From the NCBI GenBank assembly GCA_964478165.1, contig CAYZGU010000044.1, forward strand, positions 124,001 through 188,000: DNA of 64,000 bases, written 5' to 3'. Below are positions 18,622 to 26,778 of the stretch, in pieces. Origin of the DNA: CAYZGU01 sp964478165 (GTDB lineage Bacteria; Poribacteria; WGA-4E; JAJDTR01). Every line of letters starts with the position of its first letter. Position 1 is the stretch's first letter. Position numbers and translations under genes: made by a program. A model generated the notes under the pieces. The model saw nothing but the letters and a program-made list of their open reading frames with translations. It was not told the origin of the DNA and ran no database searches.

Positions 18622-19353
18622 TTACTGCTTGCGCAGGCCCAACTTGTCGTCGCAGCATGGAATATCACTATCTACTGCTGCCTTATGTACTGATTTCAAA
18701 TCGAGTGTTACGCGCCGTAGATCTACACTCAATGAGTTGGCAGTCCAGCGGAGAATAGCATATTCGGCCCAGGGAAGGATCTGGGGTTGATTTTTGAAAG
18801 GCATTTGCTTAAAAGGAATCCCAACACTTCCTGGATTGATAATTAATGTGCCTTTGTGTTGGCGCAACATCTGCACATGTGTGTGGCCACCGGCCATTAT
18901 CGTTTCCGTACAATCGGGGATTAGGGTATCCAGTTCTTGGGCTGGAGTTGTCGCGAGGATGCTAGCGGTATTGGATTTAGGCGTTCCATGAAAACAGAAT
19001 AGACCTACTTTACCACCGAGATCAATCTCGGTGTGCGGTACAAACGAACGGATATAATCCAGATCGGTTTTTGCGAGTTGGTTTCTGCACCAGGATACGG
19101 CATCGATTACCGGTGAAACAGTCGTGTACCCATGGATTAGATCGGGATTGAGTAGGAACGCGTCATGGTTGCCCATGATACAGATACAATCTAGTGTTCT
19201 TAGCCGCGCCACGACTTCGCACGGTTCTGGGCCAAGCGTTGCTATATCACCTAGGCAGACGATCTTGTCCACGGATTCGCTGTCTATGTCTGCTAGGACG
19301 CTGTCCAGAGCAACAAAGTGACCGTGAATGTCGGAAATCAGGGCGACACGCAT
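18622..19353 (-). CDS. Calcineurin-like metallophosphoesterase (YfcE/MJ0936-like)
   Basis: A 243-residue two-metal phosphoesterase. All core motifs are present: ISDIHGHF (D-x-H), CLGDIATLGPEP (GD), MGNHDAF (GNHD), an early-middle His in CFHGTP, and AGGHTHVQM (GHTH) followed by INPGSVGIP. This order fits the YfcE/MJ0936 branch, which includes phosphodiesterases of broad activity; the natural substrate is unknown. It starts 16 nt after the stop of the gene at 19370, in the same direction, so the two are probably co-transcribed. Confidence 0.88.
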   Translation of the reverse strand: MRVALISDIHGHFVALDSVLADIDSESVDKIVCLGDIATLGPEPCEVVARLRTLDCICIMGNHDAFLLNPDLIHGYTTVSPVIDAVSWCRNQLAKTDLDYIRSFVPHTEIDLGGKVGLFCFHGTPKSNTASILATTPAQELDTLIPDCTETIMAGGHTHVQMLRQHKGTLIINPGSVGIPFKQMPFKNQPQILPWAEYAILRWTANSLSVDLRRVTLDLKSVHKAAVDSDIPCCDDKLGLRKQ

Positions 19354-19369
19354 AAAACCCTCTGTAGCG

Positions 19370-20485
19370 CTAGATTCTTATATGGCGGGAGCGCTCATGC
19401 TCGGATTGATTAGATTCCATAAGATTGCTCAGGAATTCGAAGCCTTTTTCCACGCCTCTTTTACTGGTACCTTTCGTAAGGAACACCACCAATTTTAGCA
19501 AAATAGCGTGCAGCATGTTTTTTGCAGTGGGTTTGCCCAGATACCATGAAATCCGAGTGCCTTCTTTAGTTTCTGACAACTGTATTGTCTGCTGCATGAT
19601 TCCCTTTAAAGGGATTGGTGTATCCATAGTGAAGTAGTCGAAGGGCTTCCAATCTACAACCGTGTGCACCAGTGTTTGTCTCCCGTGTGTGCGGTGTTGT
19701 TCTGTGCCAACATCAACACGCCCTAGGTGTTTTCCGGTAATACTCATTCGATTGGCTAGGGTCCATTGCTTCCAATTGTCAGGCTCAGTGAGACAATCCC
19801 ACACGACAGATGGTGGCTCACTAAAATTACCATGAGCCTCGCGGGATGAATCAGTCGAATCAACATAGAGTCGCGGGGTCTTCTTGAAGTGTTTCCAGAC
19901 TAATTGCAAATCATGTACAAATCCACTGACTCGTCCAAGGTGCTCATATTCTTCCGTATGCATCTTCATGGTTTGTGTTAATTCAGCTAGAGGCATGGCC
20001 TGGACCGCCGCTTCTGTGAAGAACGCATACGAACTGACACCCGTGATCTCAGTAATCTTGTTCTTCAATAAGCGGTGAATCACAATTGCATCTTCACCGG
20101 TTAGTTTTTCTCGGCCACCGACTCCGTTGAGAGCGAATGGGCCGTAATGTATGATCACTTTAAGGTCAAGCAGCTGAATCTGTTTACATGCTTTACATTG
20201 ACAAGTGATATTCCGATGTCTGTTCTCTAGTGTTTTTGCAAACACACGATAGAAATGTTCGACCAGTTCAAGAAGTGTTTGCGCTTGCAAGATTCCACCA
20301 TCCAGGACATGGGCAAAAATCGCATCACCTTCCAATTCGTGAAGGGTCCAAGGGGATTTTACCTGGTTTGTCAAAGCGTTAAATAGATTCCTCAAGATGT
20401 CTTCGGCGTGCTCAAGCTCCGTTTCACTGAGAACCTCGGTGTAGCCTGTGATGTCAGCGATTAGAAGATAACCTTGCTGATTCAT
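19370..20485 (-). CDS. Class III cyclase-like (DUF2652) protein fused to an SRPBCC domain
   Basis: A 371-residue protein of two parts. Residues about 1-190 form a DUF2652/adenylate-guanylate-cyclase-like domain: IADITGYTEVL and HELEGDAIFA keep the two aspartates that bind metal in class III cyclases, and a CQCKACKQ cysteine cluster near residue 110 may bind metal. Residues about 215-360 form an SRPBCC (polyketide cyclase/START-like) domain beginning SEPPSVVWDCLTEPDNWKQW. The start at 20485 is chosen because GGAGGAG stands 8 nt upstream; the frame extends to 20554. Whether it makes a cyclic nucleotide is unknown. Confidence 0.8.
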   Translation of the reverse strand: MNQQGYLLIADITGYTEVLSETELEHAEDILRNLFNALTNQVKSPWTLHELEGDAIFAHVLDGGILQAQTLLELVEHFYRVFAKTLENRHRNITCQCKACKQIQLLDLKVIIHYGPFALNGVGGREKLTGEDAIVIHRLLKNKITEITGVSSYAFFTEAAVQAMPLAELTQTMKMHTEEYEHLGRVSGFVHDLQLVWKHFKKTPRLYVDSTDSSREAHGNFSEPPSVVWDCLTEPDNWKQWTLANRMSITGKHLGRVDVGTEQHRTHGRQTLVHTVVDWKPFDYFTMDTPIPLKGIMQQTIQLSETKEGTRISWYLGKPTAKNMLHAILLKLVVFLTKGTSKRGVEKGFEFLSNLMESNQSEHERSRHIRI

Positions 20486-21356
20486 GATACGCTCCTCCGC
20501 CAGAAAGGATGTTGAGGTTAAAAAAACATCACTATTAGCCGCATAAGATACCATAGTTTTTCAAGGAAATCAACAGATTTAGACGGCAGCACAAAACGCA
20601 TACAAAGATTGTCAAAAATGGAGATGATTGTCAAAAATGGAGATGACTCATTCGCTCAACAGCTGGAAAAACTGGTTGTAGGGTAAGCCTCGCGGCTGGG
20701 AATCGGATGGTGCTGTTCTTATGCTGAACAGATGGAATGTCACAGAGGGAGCCAACCGCATCACGGAGTGGAGGTTGTGATGCCAAAAAAAGCGTGGCGT
20801 TGGCTTGACCGTTCAAGTCATGTGACGGGAAAAAAGAGAGTTTCCAAGCGATATGGAACCCATTGGATGTCTTGGCCACGTTGAAATAGGACGCCCAGTT
20901 AGGGTTTCTTGACGTTATGTTGTTCGGACATGTCCGATTTGGTGTTTGTAGAAACTATGCAAAAAAGCCTCGATTGCGCGGGCATTCCGATCGTCATGAT
21001 GAGCGGGGCGAAGTAGTAAAGGATATGAATCTAGCACGATTAGATCTGGTGCGGTTGTCTTCGGGCTGAACAGGAGTGCGTGGGTGCATCTGATTTTGGG
21101 TGGTAGGCGCCAAAATGTCAAATACGATCGTCAAGTTTGTAGTTCAGATCTATCCACGCCTTACGCATATTTTGTCACGATCTCGGGCGCCTTCGAACCA
21201 CCCCGCTAAGAAGATGCGGTTGCCGCTCGGTTGTTCTTGGGAAGGTGGTGCAGACATGTTGTAGCTTTTGTTGAAAATGCCTGATACATTGTGTGATTCC
21301 TCTTGTGGACGGGAATAGGGCGACGCTCGTCGTAATTATTTGGAGCAAGTTGGAAA
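20486..21356. other. Intergenic region; tandem repeat and a possible 34-codon ORF
   Basis: About 870 bases between the cyclase-like gene and the tRNA terminator. It contains a perfect 19-bp tandem duplication (20607-20625 and 20626-20644) and a short plus-strand frame at 20780-20884 (MPKKAWRWLDRSSHV..., 34 residues, basic and Trp-rich) with GGAGG 5 nt before its ATG. No longer gene is convincing. Confidence 0.45.
20607..20644. repeat. Perfect 19-bp tandem duplication
   Basis: Two adjacent identical copies of GATTGTCAAAAATGGAGAT. They lie in non-coding DNA about 120 bp upstream of the start of the cyclase-like gene. No function is evident. Confidence 0.85.
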
Positions 21357-21396
21357 GAAAAAGACCCCTTCCACTGTGTGTCATAGGGAAGGGGTC
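21357..21396 (-). terminator. Intrinsic terminator after the tRNA genes
   Basis: On the minus strand a 10-bp perfect stem (GACCCCTTCC with GGAAGGGGTC) encloses a 14-nt loop and is followed by TTTTTCTTT. It ends the rplM-rpsI-purA-tRNA transcription unit. Confidence 0.92.
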
Positions 21397-21405
21397 GATT
21401 ATTAA

Positions 21406-21480
21406 CATCCCCGACGGGATTTGAACCCGTGTCGCTGCCGTGAAAGGGCAGTGTCCTTGGCCAGGCTAGACGACGGGGAC
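21406..21480 (-). tRNA. tRNA-Glu (anticodon TTC)
   Basis: The minus strand gives acceptor arms GTCCCCG and CGGGGAT (G-T wobble at the first pair), an anticodon stem CTGCC/GGCAG with loop CTTTCAC (anticodon TTC), and T loop TTCAAAT in stem ACGGG/CCCGT. CCA is not encoded. It lies 6 nt downstream of tRNA-Lys. Confidence 0.95.
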
Positions 21481-21486
21481 ATGAGG

Positions 21487-21559
21487 TGAGCCGTACAGGG
21501 GTCGAACCTGTGACCTACTGATTAAAAGTCAGTTGCTCTACCAACTGAGCTAACGGCCC
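21487..21559 (-). tRNA. tRNA-Lys (anticodon TTT)
   Basis: Acceptor arms GGGCCGT and ACGGCTC, D arm GCTCAGTTGGTAGAGC, anticodon stem ACTGA/TCAGT with loop CTTTTAA (anticodon TTT), and T loop TTCGACC. CCA is not encoded. It lies 112 nt after the purA stop in the same direction. Confidence 0.95.
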
Positions 21560-21671
21560 TGTATAAGTAAAGAACACAAGCTGCTAAAAAGGGATCGCAT
21601 ACGATACGCCAGCGGATTTCCTAGATTAAGAGGGGCCACACTCCGCCTATTTTGGCGCGCCCCGCCACGTT

Positions 21672-22955
21672 CTATAGGAAGTTTTGGTCGCAGACTATCG
21701 TTTGAGATCTCTCCTTACCAACGGAGATGAACGCTATTGGAACGTCGAGGAAATCAGCGATATAATCCATATAGCGTCGTGCATTTGTAGGCAGATTCTC
21801 GTAACGACGAATATCTGCTGTTGTATGCTTCCAACCGGGAAGCGTTTCGTAGACTGCCTCGCACTCCTCAAGCACGTGTAAACTAGTGGGATATGTCGTT
21901 ATTTCCTTGCCTGCACGCTGATAAGCGACACAGACCCGAAGTTCATCTAGATGATCTAAAACATCACACTTTGTTAACACGAGGCCCGTAAATCCATTCA
22001 CTCGCGCAGCGTAGCGCAGCGCTACAAGGTCCAACCACCCGCATCGGCGTGCGCGCTGCGTGGTTGCACCGTATTCTTCACCTACATTACGAATCTGCTC
22101 ATCTAGATGCGGGGGCATCTCGGTTGGAAATGGTCCGGCCCCTACACGTGTAACATACGCCTTAGAAACGCCCAAAATCCTGTCTATTGCTTGAGGGCCA
22201 ATGCCGAGCCCAGTGCAAACTGCCCCTGCAGTAGTGTTAGATGAAGTGACGTAAGGATATGTTCCGAAGTCGATATCCAACATCGTTCCCTGTGCACCCT
22301 CGAAAAGCATGTGCTTTCCAGCCTTGAGCGCGTCGTTCAAGAACTCAGTCGTGTCAGTCACATAAGGTGCGATTTGCTGTGAGTATATGTAATACTCATC
22401 GATTAGCGCCTGTTTGTCAATCTTACTTCCAATCTGTTGGAGCGCGTATTCTTTTGCGGTCAAATTGAAATCAAGTTTTTTCTGGAAGAGTTCGAAATCA
22501 AGTAAATCCGCAATCCGTATTCCCGCATGACGATTCATCTTGTCGGAGTACGTAGGACCGATACCCCGTGATGTTGTTCCAAGCTTCAATTCACTTCTCA
22601 AATCATCCCACGATTCTATCATCTTATGATAGGGTAAAATCAAGTGTGCCCGGGAACTTATCTTTAAACGGTCTCCGACCTCTATACCACGTTCTTCCAA
22701 CCCAGCGATTTCGTCGAAGAGTGTTTTTAGATTGACGACGACACCGTTGCCGATCACATTTATTGTATTTGGACTCAGAAGACCGGACGGTAGGAGATGG
22801 AGGATGAACCTATCCTCTCCAATAACGATTGTATGACCGGCGTTATCTCCACCCTGATACCTAGCAACTATGTCGGCCTTCTCAGCGAGAAAATCGGTGG
22901 TACCACCCTTGCTTTCATCTCCCCACTGGGCGCCCAATATCACTGTGTTAGGCAT
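21672..22955 (-). CDS. purA: Adenylosuccinate synthetase
   Basis: Joins IMP and aspartate using GTP to give adenylosuccinate, the first committed step to AMP. At 427 residues it has the normal length and the second family signature GIGPTYSDKMNRHAG. The N-terminal loop keeps the catalytic Asp and Lys but reads WGDESKGGTT, where nearly all enzymes have WGDEGKGK, so one Gly and one Lys are replaced. The catalytic His of NAGHTIV is present. It follows rpsI by 41 nt and precedes two tRNA genes, apparently in one transcript. Confidence 0.95.
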   Translation of the reverse strand: MPNTVILGAQWGDESKGGTTDFLAEKADIVARYQGGDNAGHTIVIGEDRFILHLLPSGLLSPNTINVIGNGVVVNLKTLFDEIAGLEERGIEVGDRLKISSRAHLILPYHKMIESWDDLRSELKLGTTSRGIGPTYSDKMNRHAGIRIADLLDFELFQKKLDFNLTAKEYALQQIGSKIDKQALIDEYYIYSQQIAPYVTDTTEFLNDALKAGKHMLFEGAQGTMLDIDFGTYPYVTSSNTTAGAVCTGLGIGPQAIDRILGVSKAYVTRVGAGPFPTEMPPHLDEQIRNVGEEYGATTQRARRCGWLDLVALRYAARVNGFTGLVLTKCDVLDHLDELRVCVAYQRAGKEITTYPTSLHVLEECEAVYETLPGWKHTTADIRRYENLPTNARRYMDYIADFLDVPIAFISVGKERSQTIVCDQNFL

Positions 22956-22996
22956 GACTCACAATCCTCAATATTAAAACGCTCGAGTGGCTGAGA

Positions 22997-23389
22997 CTAC
23001 CGCTTCGAGAATTGGTACCGTGCTCGAGCACCCTTCCGTCCATATTTCTGACGTTCAACCATACGCGAGTCGCGTGTCAGAAATCCAGCTTGTTTTAGTG
23101 ATGGTTTCAAACTTTCGTCCGCTTTGACGAGTGCGCGTGCGAGACCATGTAAAATCGCCCCGGCCTGGCCGGTGATTCCACCACCGTTTATGTTGACGTG
23201 CACGTCGTAATCTCCACTCCGTGCTGTGAGTTCGATGGGTTGTCTTGCGTACTGAATGTGGTCCGCCCGATCGAAGTACTCTTCGATTGGCTGTTTATTC
23301 ACGACAAACTGTCCAGACCCAGGAAGTATTCGCACGCGCGCAACCGCGGTTTTGCGCCGCCCTGTTCCCCAATACTGTTCAATAGCCAT
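22997..23389 (-). CDS. rpsI: 30S ribosomal protein S9
   Basis: Small-subunit protein of the head domain; its C-terminal tail reaches the P-site tRNA. The 130-residue product begins with YWGTGRRKTAVARVRI, has NINGGGITGQAGAI in the middle, and ends DSRMVERQKYGRKGARARYQFSKR-type sequence, the conserved tail ending in SKR. It lies downstream of rplM, the usual order. Confidence 0.97.
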   Translation of the reverse strand: MAIEQYWGTGRRKTAVARVRILPGSGQFVVNKQPIEEYFDRADHIQYARQPIELTARSGDYDVHVNINGGGITGQAGAILHGLARALVKADESLKPSLKQAGFLTRDSRMVERQKYGRKGARARYQFSKR

Positions 23390-23451
23390 ATTCTTAAACC
23401 CTTATGCAAAAATATCCACTCTCGGCTAACTCGGTTTGCAATTATGCCGAA

Positions 23452-23904
23452 CTATTTAACTTCAAGAACTTCTGGTTGTTGAGCCTGGTGTGGATGATTG
23501 GCTCCGGTATAGACCTTGAGTTTCCCCATAAGTTTGTTTCCCAGGCGGTTTTTCGGCAACATGCCCTTTACCGCACGTCGTATAACGACCTCGGGGGATA
23601 GTTCCATCTGCTCGTTGAAGGTTCTGTACTTGTCACCACCAGGATAACCACTGTGGCGAAAGTATGTTTTCTGCTCTGCTTTATTACCTGTGACAACCAC
23701 TTTTTCAGCGTTCACTACGGCAACGCGAAAACCCAAGTCGGCATGTGGGGTAAAAGTTGGTTCATGTTTGCCCCTAAGGATCGTTGCAATTAGGGTTGCT
23801 AGACGTCCGAGTACCTTGCCTCCCGCATCTATCACGTACCACTTTACGTTTTCATCTGAAACGGCGTCCGATTTAGGAAAATAAGTTTGCATCCGAAGTC
23901 CCAT
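23452..23904 (-). CDS. rplM: 50S ribosomal protein L13
   Basis: Early-assembly large-subunit protein. The 150-residue product contains WYVIDAGGKVLGRLATLIA, the KHEPTFTPHADLGF strand and AVKGMLPKNRLG, all typical of L13. The ATG at 23904 has GAGGA about 7-8 nt upstream and is preferred; a second ATG at 23892 (MQTYFPKS) is closer to the usual family start. It is the first gene of the rplM-rpsI-purA unit. Confidence 0.97.
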   Translation of the reverse strand: MGLRMQTYFPKSDAVSDENVKWYVIDAGGKVLGRLATLIATILRGKHEPTFTPHADLGFRVAVVNAEKVVVTGNKAEQKTYFRHSGYPGGDKYRTFNEQMELSPEVVIRRAVKGMLPKNRLGNKLMGKLKVYTGANHPHQAQQPEVLEVK

Positions 23905-24081
23905 GACATTATCCTCGAAACCTTAAACTGAAAAATTATCTTTAGGATTACCCAGCCAATTAGCCATGTCTGCAGAACCAGCCGAAACGATTATAAGAAT
24001 TCTTCCTCACTTTAGAAGCGCACTCTGCATTAGAACCCGGGTGGATTGGCTATCTACAGCGATAGGGCACAACAAGCCAAA

Positions 24082-24111
24082 ATGTTATCACTAAGGCCAT
24101 TCTTTTGTCAA
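24082..24111 (-). promoter_or_regulatory. Probable promoter of the rplM operon
   Basis: The minus strand shows a perfect -35 TTGACA (24106-24111), an 18-nt spacer and a weaker -10 TAACAT (24082-24087). The start would leave a leader of about 170 nt before rplM, long enough for a ribosomal-protein autoregulatory structure, though I could not identify one. Confidence 0.6.
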
Positions 24112-25363
24112 GGAAATCTATTCTTTAGATGGTGTGTTCACGGTTGAAGCTATCGGAAAAGTATAGCGTAACCTAGTACACGGCGGCCAAACAATGCTGT
24201 TTCAACGTGACCAAGTTTTGTTGTTTTGTCCTCGTGTCGATTCACAGCAGGAACTTAATCACAAGCAAAAGTAAGTGCTAGAGTATACCGAAACTTGCGT
24301 CACAGGATTCTAATGCGGATTGGAATTTGCCAGGATTTCTGATAGGATTTGGTGGGTATTTTGCCAGATAAGGCTCACGAAGACCCATTCATAATTCCGA
24401 TGCTTCAGTTCTTGGCCCTGTTTTCAATTGCGAAAATGGCTGCTGTGTGCGTGTCTATGCACAGATAAAACAGCCCAGCCAAGGGTGAATGAATTTTTTG
24501 GGTCTAGATTTCATGCCCACACTACCATTAAGAAACAGAGTTAGTCCGCATCCACGTCGGCGCACTTCTGAAACGGCTGGGAAAGAAATGATTTCACATC
24601 TCCGTGCATGGTCGAGGTTCGCTCTCTGCGCCACATTGATGACCATAATTGTACAACCCTATCCATTCATAATTCTGCGTTGTTCGCCGAGAGTGAATCG
24701 CCCCATTTTCTTGGAGTGCCTCAGTGTTGGAGTGTTATGTAGATTGCTGATTGGAGCTCGAACTTCATCGGCTGAAGGTTGATTTGTCCGTTCATTCTTA
24801 TGTCTCAGTTCATTCTCAACAAAATATCAGATACAGAGGGTGGTTGCCTGATGATTAGCCTTTAGATAGTGGACAAATGGACAAAAGTTGAACAATTTAA
24901 GTTAAATCCAAATGAGGAATCCCACGCGTACTGTTCCATTGTTACTTTATCCACGCAACGACATTATGGACACAGTCAACAAAAGGGCCTCGTGAGATTA
25001 AGATGGCAGATTAGTTATTAATGATGGCTTAATTTAGAGACGGTGGAGCTCAAAACTTTAGATTGGGTGCGTATTGTCATCAATCAGGTGATTCTTTTTG
25101 AAGATTGATGGTTCGAAAAGAAATCTGCCTCGCTTTGAGAGTTAAAGAGATAGCATGTGCACAGGCTCGTCTGGATGTCTTTAATCTTGAATCTGCCGAC
25201 TCTTAGGTGATTTTCGAGTTGCCAGCTAAAAAGCCATAAGTTATAATGTGCTCGTCTGTCGATCGTTTGATGTGACCTCTTCTCTTCAGCGATGCTCACA
25301 CACTGCGCGGATTTCTCCTGATAGTTTCATCGGTTCACATACATTGTAGAAACCACCTGAATA
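24112..25363. other. Intergenic region with no convincing gene
   Basis: About 1.25 kb between the divergent rplM promoter and the membrane-protein gene. Short frames such as plus 24489-24782 and minus 24455-24646 overlap each other on opposite strands and show no recognisable motif. I find no tRNA, transposase remnant or array here. Confidence 0.5.
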
Positions 25364-26062
25364 ATGGTTACCCAAATCGACAAAGTAGTCATTGCCTCTT
25401 GCGGGACAATGTTTCTGACCTTTTGTATTGATGTCCGGTTTAATTCGGCCTGGACATTTTATGCCAACTTTCTAATTACAGCGGGTCTATTTGCTTATGG
25501 AATTTTGAAGGAAGATGGGCGTTCTCAGTATCTAAAGCAGAGCATAATCTTCGGTGTCGTAGCATCGCTTACCTATCTTCCACTAGATTGGGGCCTTGCG
25601 CGCGGAGCGCAGTTCGTTTTGTACCTAAGACGGGATTTCCCCATAATACCCGGCGCGCCATTGAGCTTGGTGTTAACGCGGATAATTGCTATTGCGGTTG
25701 TAGCTTACCTGTACCACCGGTTAATTGCCATTTCTGTTCCTGTGTTTACTGCAGCTGGGATTGTAGGAACCGTTGTGTTGCTAGGTAGCACGATTCTTGA
25801 CCAGCTAGGGACTGTGCATTACTTATGGCTCTGGAATTCTACGCCGCTGGGTGGTAGATATGTAGTGGATTTACCCAGAATTGGTTCCACTCCGGTCTGC
25901 GTCCCGATTGCCCTTCTTTTGACCTTCTTTCTGTGTCCCTATTATTTCTATAAACGGCAACACGCTATTGTTGCAGGGATACGATGTGGCTTGTTTATGG
26001 GGACTCTTCTGTTCTGTTGCTTTGTCGTATTTTTGCTTTTTTACCAGGTTGTGGGAGTGTAA
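25364..26062 (+). CDS. Integral membrane protein of unknown function
   Basis: A 232-residue hydrophobic protein with about six or seven membrane segments (for example residues 8-24, 33-47, 62-80, 105-125, 130-150, 180-198 and 206-230). Soluble loops are short; one loop holds the only charged cluster (LYLRRDFPIIPG). It has no recognised motif. It is followed 70 nt later by hslV, but co-transcription is not certain. The ATG at 25364 lacks a strong ribosome-binding site. Confidence 0.7.
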   Translation: MVTQIDKVVIASCGTMFLTFCIDVRFNSAWTFYANFLITAGLFAYGILKEDGRSQYLKQSIIFGVVASLTYLPLDWGLARGAQFVLYLRRDFPIIPGAPLSLVLTRIIAIAVVAYLYHRLIAISVPVFTAAGIVGTVVLLGSTILDQLGTVHYLWLWNSTPLGGRYVVDLPRIGSTPVCVPIALLLTFFLCPYYFYKRQHAIVAGIRCGLFMGTLLFCCFVVFLLFYQVVGV

Positions 26063-26132
26063 CTAAAACCCGCTCAACCATGATTGTGCCAATTCTAAGG
26101 TACATACTCCTTTTAGTACGTTAGGAACTCTG

Positions 26133-26666
26133 ATGATTAGATCGACCACAATTCTAGCTGTACGTCGTGATAAACAAGTAGCCGTTGGCGGCGATGGGCA
26201 AGTGACTCTGGGTGAGACCGCAATAAAGCATAGCGCCAATAAGGTTCGCAAGATTCATGACGATTGCGTTCTTCTGGGCTTTGCGGGATCGGCCTCTGAC
26301 GCGCTTTCCCTTTATGAGAGGCTCGAAACGAAATTGGAACAGTACCGGGGCAATCTCCAAAGAGCTGCGGTGGAATTAGCGAAGGATTGGCGAAGCGATC
26401 GCGTGCTTCGTCGGGTTGAAGCCCTGATGATTGCTGTTGATGCCGAGAGTGGATATCTCATTTCTGGGACCGGGGATGTTGTCTCCCCGGACGATGACAT
26501 TCTGGCGATCGGATCGGGCGGATCTATAGCACTTTCGGCTGCAAGAGCCTTGTTAAAACATTCCAAACTTACTGCCAAAGAAATAGTCGATGAAGCGCTG
26601 AAGATAACGAGCGAGATCTGTATCTATACCAACAACCATATCACACTTGAATCCCTTGAAGCATAA
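26133..26666 (+). CDS. hslV: ATP-dependent protease subunit HslV (ClpQ)
   Basis: Proteasome-like threonine peptidase that forms a double hexamer and degrades proteins unfolded by HslU. After a four-residue start (MIRS) the mature N-terminus TTILAVRRD carries the catalytic Thr. VGGDGQVTLGETAIKHSANKVRKI and FAGSASDALSLYERLE are the family landmarks, and TNNHITLESLEA ends the protein. The 177-residue length is normal. AGGA stands 6 nt before the ATG. hslU follows 66 nt later. Confidence 0.97.
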   Translation: MIRSTTILAVRRDKQVAVGGDGQVTLGETAIKHSANKVRKIHDDCVLLGFAGSASDALSLYERLETKLEQYRGNLQRAAVELAKDWRSDRVLRRVEALMIAVDAESGYLISGTGDVVSPDDDILAIGSGGSIALSAARALLKHSKLTAKEIVDEALKITSEICIYTNNHITLESLEA

Positions 26667-26730
26667 TCACTTTTTGGGATTGCGATTTACCTCATTATTT
26701 AGGTGGATTAACGACCGAATTGGAGGGTCA

Positions 26731-26778
26731 CATTGGAAACGCAGAAACCTTCATCATTGGAAACGCAGAAACCTTCAT
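26731..26778. repeat. Perfect 24-bp tandem duplication spanning the hslU start
   Basis: Two identical adjacent 24-bp copies (26731-26754, 26755-26778) starting CATTGGAAACGCAGAAACC. Each copy contains a TTG codon in the same frame, so the duplication adds eight residues (ETQKPSS motif twice) to the N-terminus of HslU. Confidence 0.95.

Noticed and set aside
23905..24081. L13/S9 autoregulatory leader structure
   Set aside because: The leader length suits one, but no recognisable conserved fold could be read by eye.
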